A program made the translations under genes and the position numbers. From a virus, in the IMG/VR virus record IMGVR_UViG_3300042894_000406, positions 1 through 24,130 of that record: a stretch of DNA of 24,130 nucleotides; one strand, 5' to 3'. Within the stretch, counting starts at the first letter, position 1, and each line of letters starts with the position of its first letter. The notes below the pieces were generated by a model. It saw only the letters and a program-made list of their open reading frames with translations. It was not told where the DNA came from and made no database searches. Below are positions 23,433-24,130 of the stretch, one piece after another.

Positions 23433-24130
23433 ATGTCAAAAGTTCTATTAGAAAGCCGTTGGGGCGAAACCAAAGAGGCCCTGTTAGAAGGCTTAAAGGG
23501 CACACGCCGCTCAACAATGGGTGTTATCTTAGAAAACACCAAAAAACAGTTACTAGCTGAATCTTCAGCCGGTACTACAACTGCAGGTAACATTGCAACT
23601 CTTAACCGCGTTATTCTACCGGTTATCCGTCGTGTTATGCCAACTGTTATTGCTAACGAACTAGTCGGCGTTCAGCCAATGACTGGTCCAGTTGGTCAGA
23701 TACACACATTGCGTGTACGTTATGCTCAGTCATTGACTGACAACTCAGCAGCCGCTACTAGCGTTACAGCTGGTGAAGAAGCATTGTCACCGTTCAAGAT
23801 TGCTCAGGCATATTCTCGCACTCCAAGCGGTGATGCTTCAACAAGCTATTACACAGCTAACGACACTGCTGCCTTAGAAGGCAACGGTGGTAAGCAAATC
23901 AGCGTACAAATCTTGCGTCAGGCTGTTGAAGCTAAGTCACGTAAGTTGCAAGCACGTTGGACATTTGAGGCAGCACAAGATGCTCAGTCTCAACATGGTA
24001 TTGACGTTGAAGCAGAAATCATGGCCGCTCTAGCACAAGAAATTACTGCTGAAATTGACCAAGAAATCTTGTTATCTCTACGTACTCTAGCATCTACAGA
24101 GTATACATACAACCAAGCTACTGTATCTGG
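23433..24130 (+). CDS. 23: Major capsid protein gp23, N-terminal part
   Basis: The frame is open to the right edge: 232 codons seen. The match to gp23 is clear in NRVILPVIRRVMPTVIANEL, VGVQPMTGPVGQIHTLRVRY, SRKLQARWTFEAAQDAQSQH and GIDVEAEIMAALAQEITAEI, all landmarks of the T4-type HK97-fold capsid protein. The N-terminal delta region (residues 1 to about 43) contains several L/I-x-E sites. KQLLAE, ending at Glu43 and followed by SSAGTTTAGN, is the likely gp21 cut. AGGAG lies 9 bases before the ATG. It is the last gene of the 67-21-22-23 unit. The remaining half or more lies outside the window. Confidence 0.95.
   Translation, partial: MSKVLLESRWGETKEALLEGLKGTRRSTMGVILENTKKQLLAESSAGTTTAGNIATLNRVILPVIRRVMPTVIANELVGVQPMTGPVGQIHTLRVRYAQSLTDNSAAATSVTAGEEALSPFKIAQAYSRTPSGDASTSYYTANDTAALEGNGGKQISVQILRQAVEAKSRKLQARWTFEAAQDAQSQHGIDVEAEIMAALAQEITAEIDQEILLSLRTLASTEYTYNQATVS

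Noticed and set aside
1-24130. CRISPR array, insertion sequence, integrase or attachment site
   Set aside because: No regularly spaced direct repeats, transposase or integrase motifs, or flanking direct repeats were seen. All genes fit a lytic T4-like phage.

Overview
This window is part of the genome of a T4-like (gp23/gp20/gp55-bearing) myovirus. It is moderately AT-rich, and its proteins look more like those of marine or freshwater 'exo-T-even' phages than those of coliphage T4. No host gene is visible, so the host cannot be named; an aquatic Gram-negative bacterium is a reasonable guess, not something the sequence proves.

Layout. (1) Positions 1-6497, minus strand, hold a tightly packed baseplate operon. 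In transcription order it encodes a tail-tube cap/junction protein (gp48/gp54-like), a gp53-like wedge protein, a 720-residue hub protein in the gp27 position, and a very large gp5-like OB-fold/beta-helix spike protein that runs off the left edge. (2) Positions 6621-11872, plus strand, hold the late sigma factor gp55, the recombination nuclease pair gp47/gp46 (Mre11/Rad50-like) with a sulfotransferase-like gene wedged between them, and a PD-(D/E)XK nuclease. (3) Positions 11873-12443 have no convincing gene but are dense in perfect hairpins, so this is a candidate large structured RNA. (4) Positions 12444-13498, minus strand, encode a gp26/gp51-type baseplate-hub assembly protein. Its end carries a T TTT TTC slippery site followed by a 76-codon extension in the -1 frame, the architecture of a frameshifted tail-assembly chaperone. 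(5) Positions 13574-18571, plus strand, encode a giant tape-measure-like protein with an embedded GH19 (chitinase/lysozyme-type) domain. (6) From 18600 to the right edge, plus strand, is the head module: portal gp20, a small basic protein, an acidic prohead core protein (gp67-like), prohead protease gp21, scaffold gp22 and the start of major capsid protein gp23, in the T4 order.

How it fits together. A recurring TAAATA motif (ACTAAATACA, ATAAATA) lies just upstream of most structural operons. It resembles the T4 late promoter TATAAATA, which is read by gp55 with the gp45 clamp, and the gp55 homologue is encoded here. Two intergenic regions (about 6518-6533 and 13542-13561) carry such motifs on both strands and would fire the divergent operons. 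The recombination genes instead have sigma70-like promoters. A clean rho-independent terminator at 20678-20700 separates the portal unit from the capsid unit.

The most interesting points are the candidate programmed -1 frameshift in the chaperone gene, the structured intergenic region, the sulfotransferase that overlaps the start of gp46, the move of a muralytic domain into the tape measure, and 56-residue tandem repeats in the spike protein.
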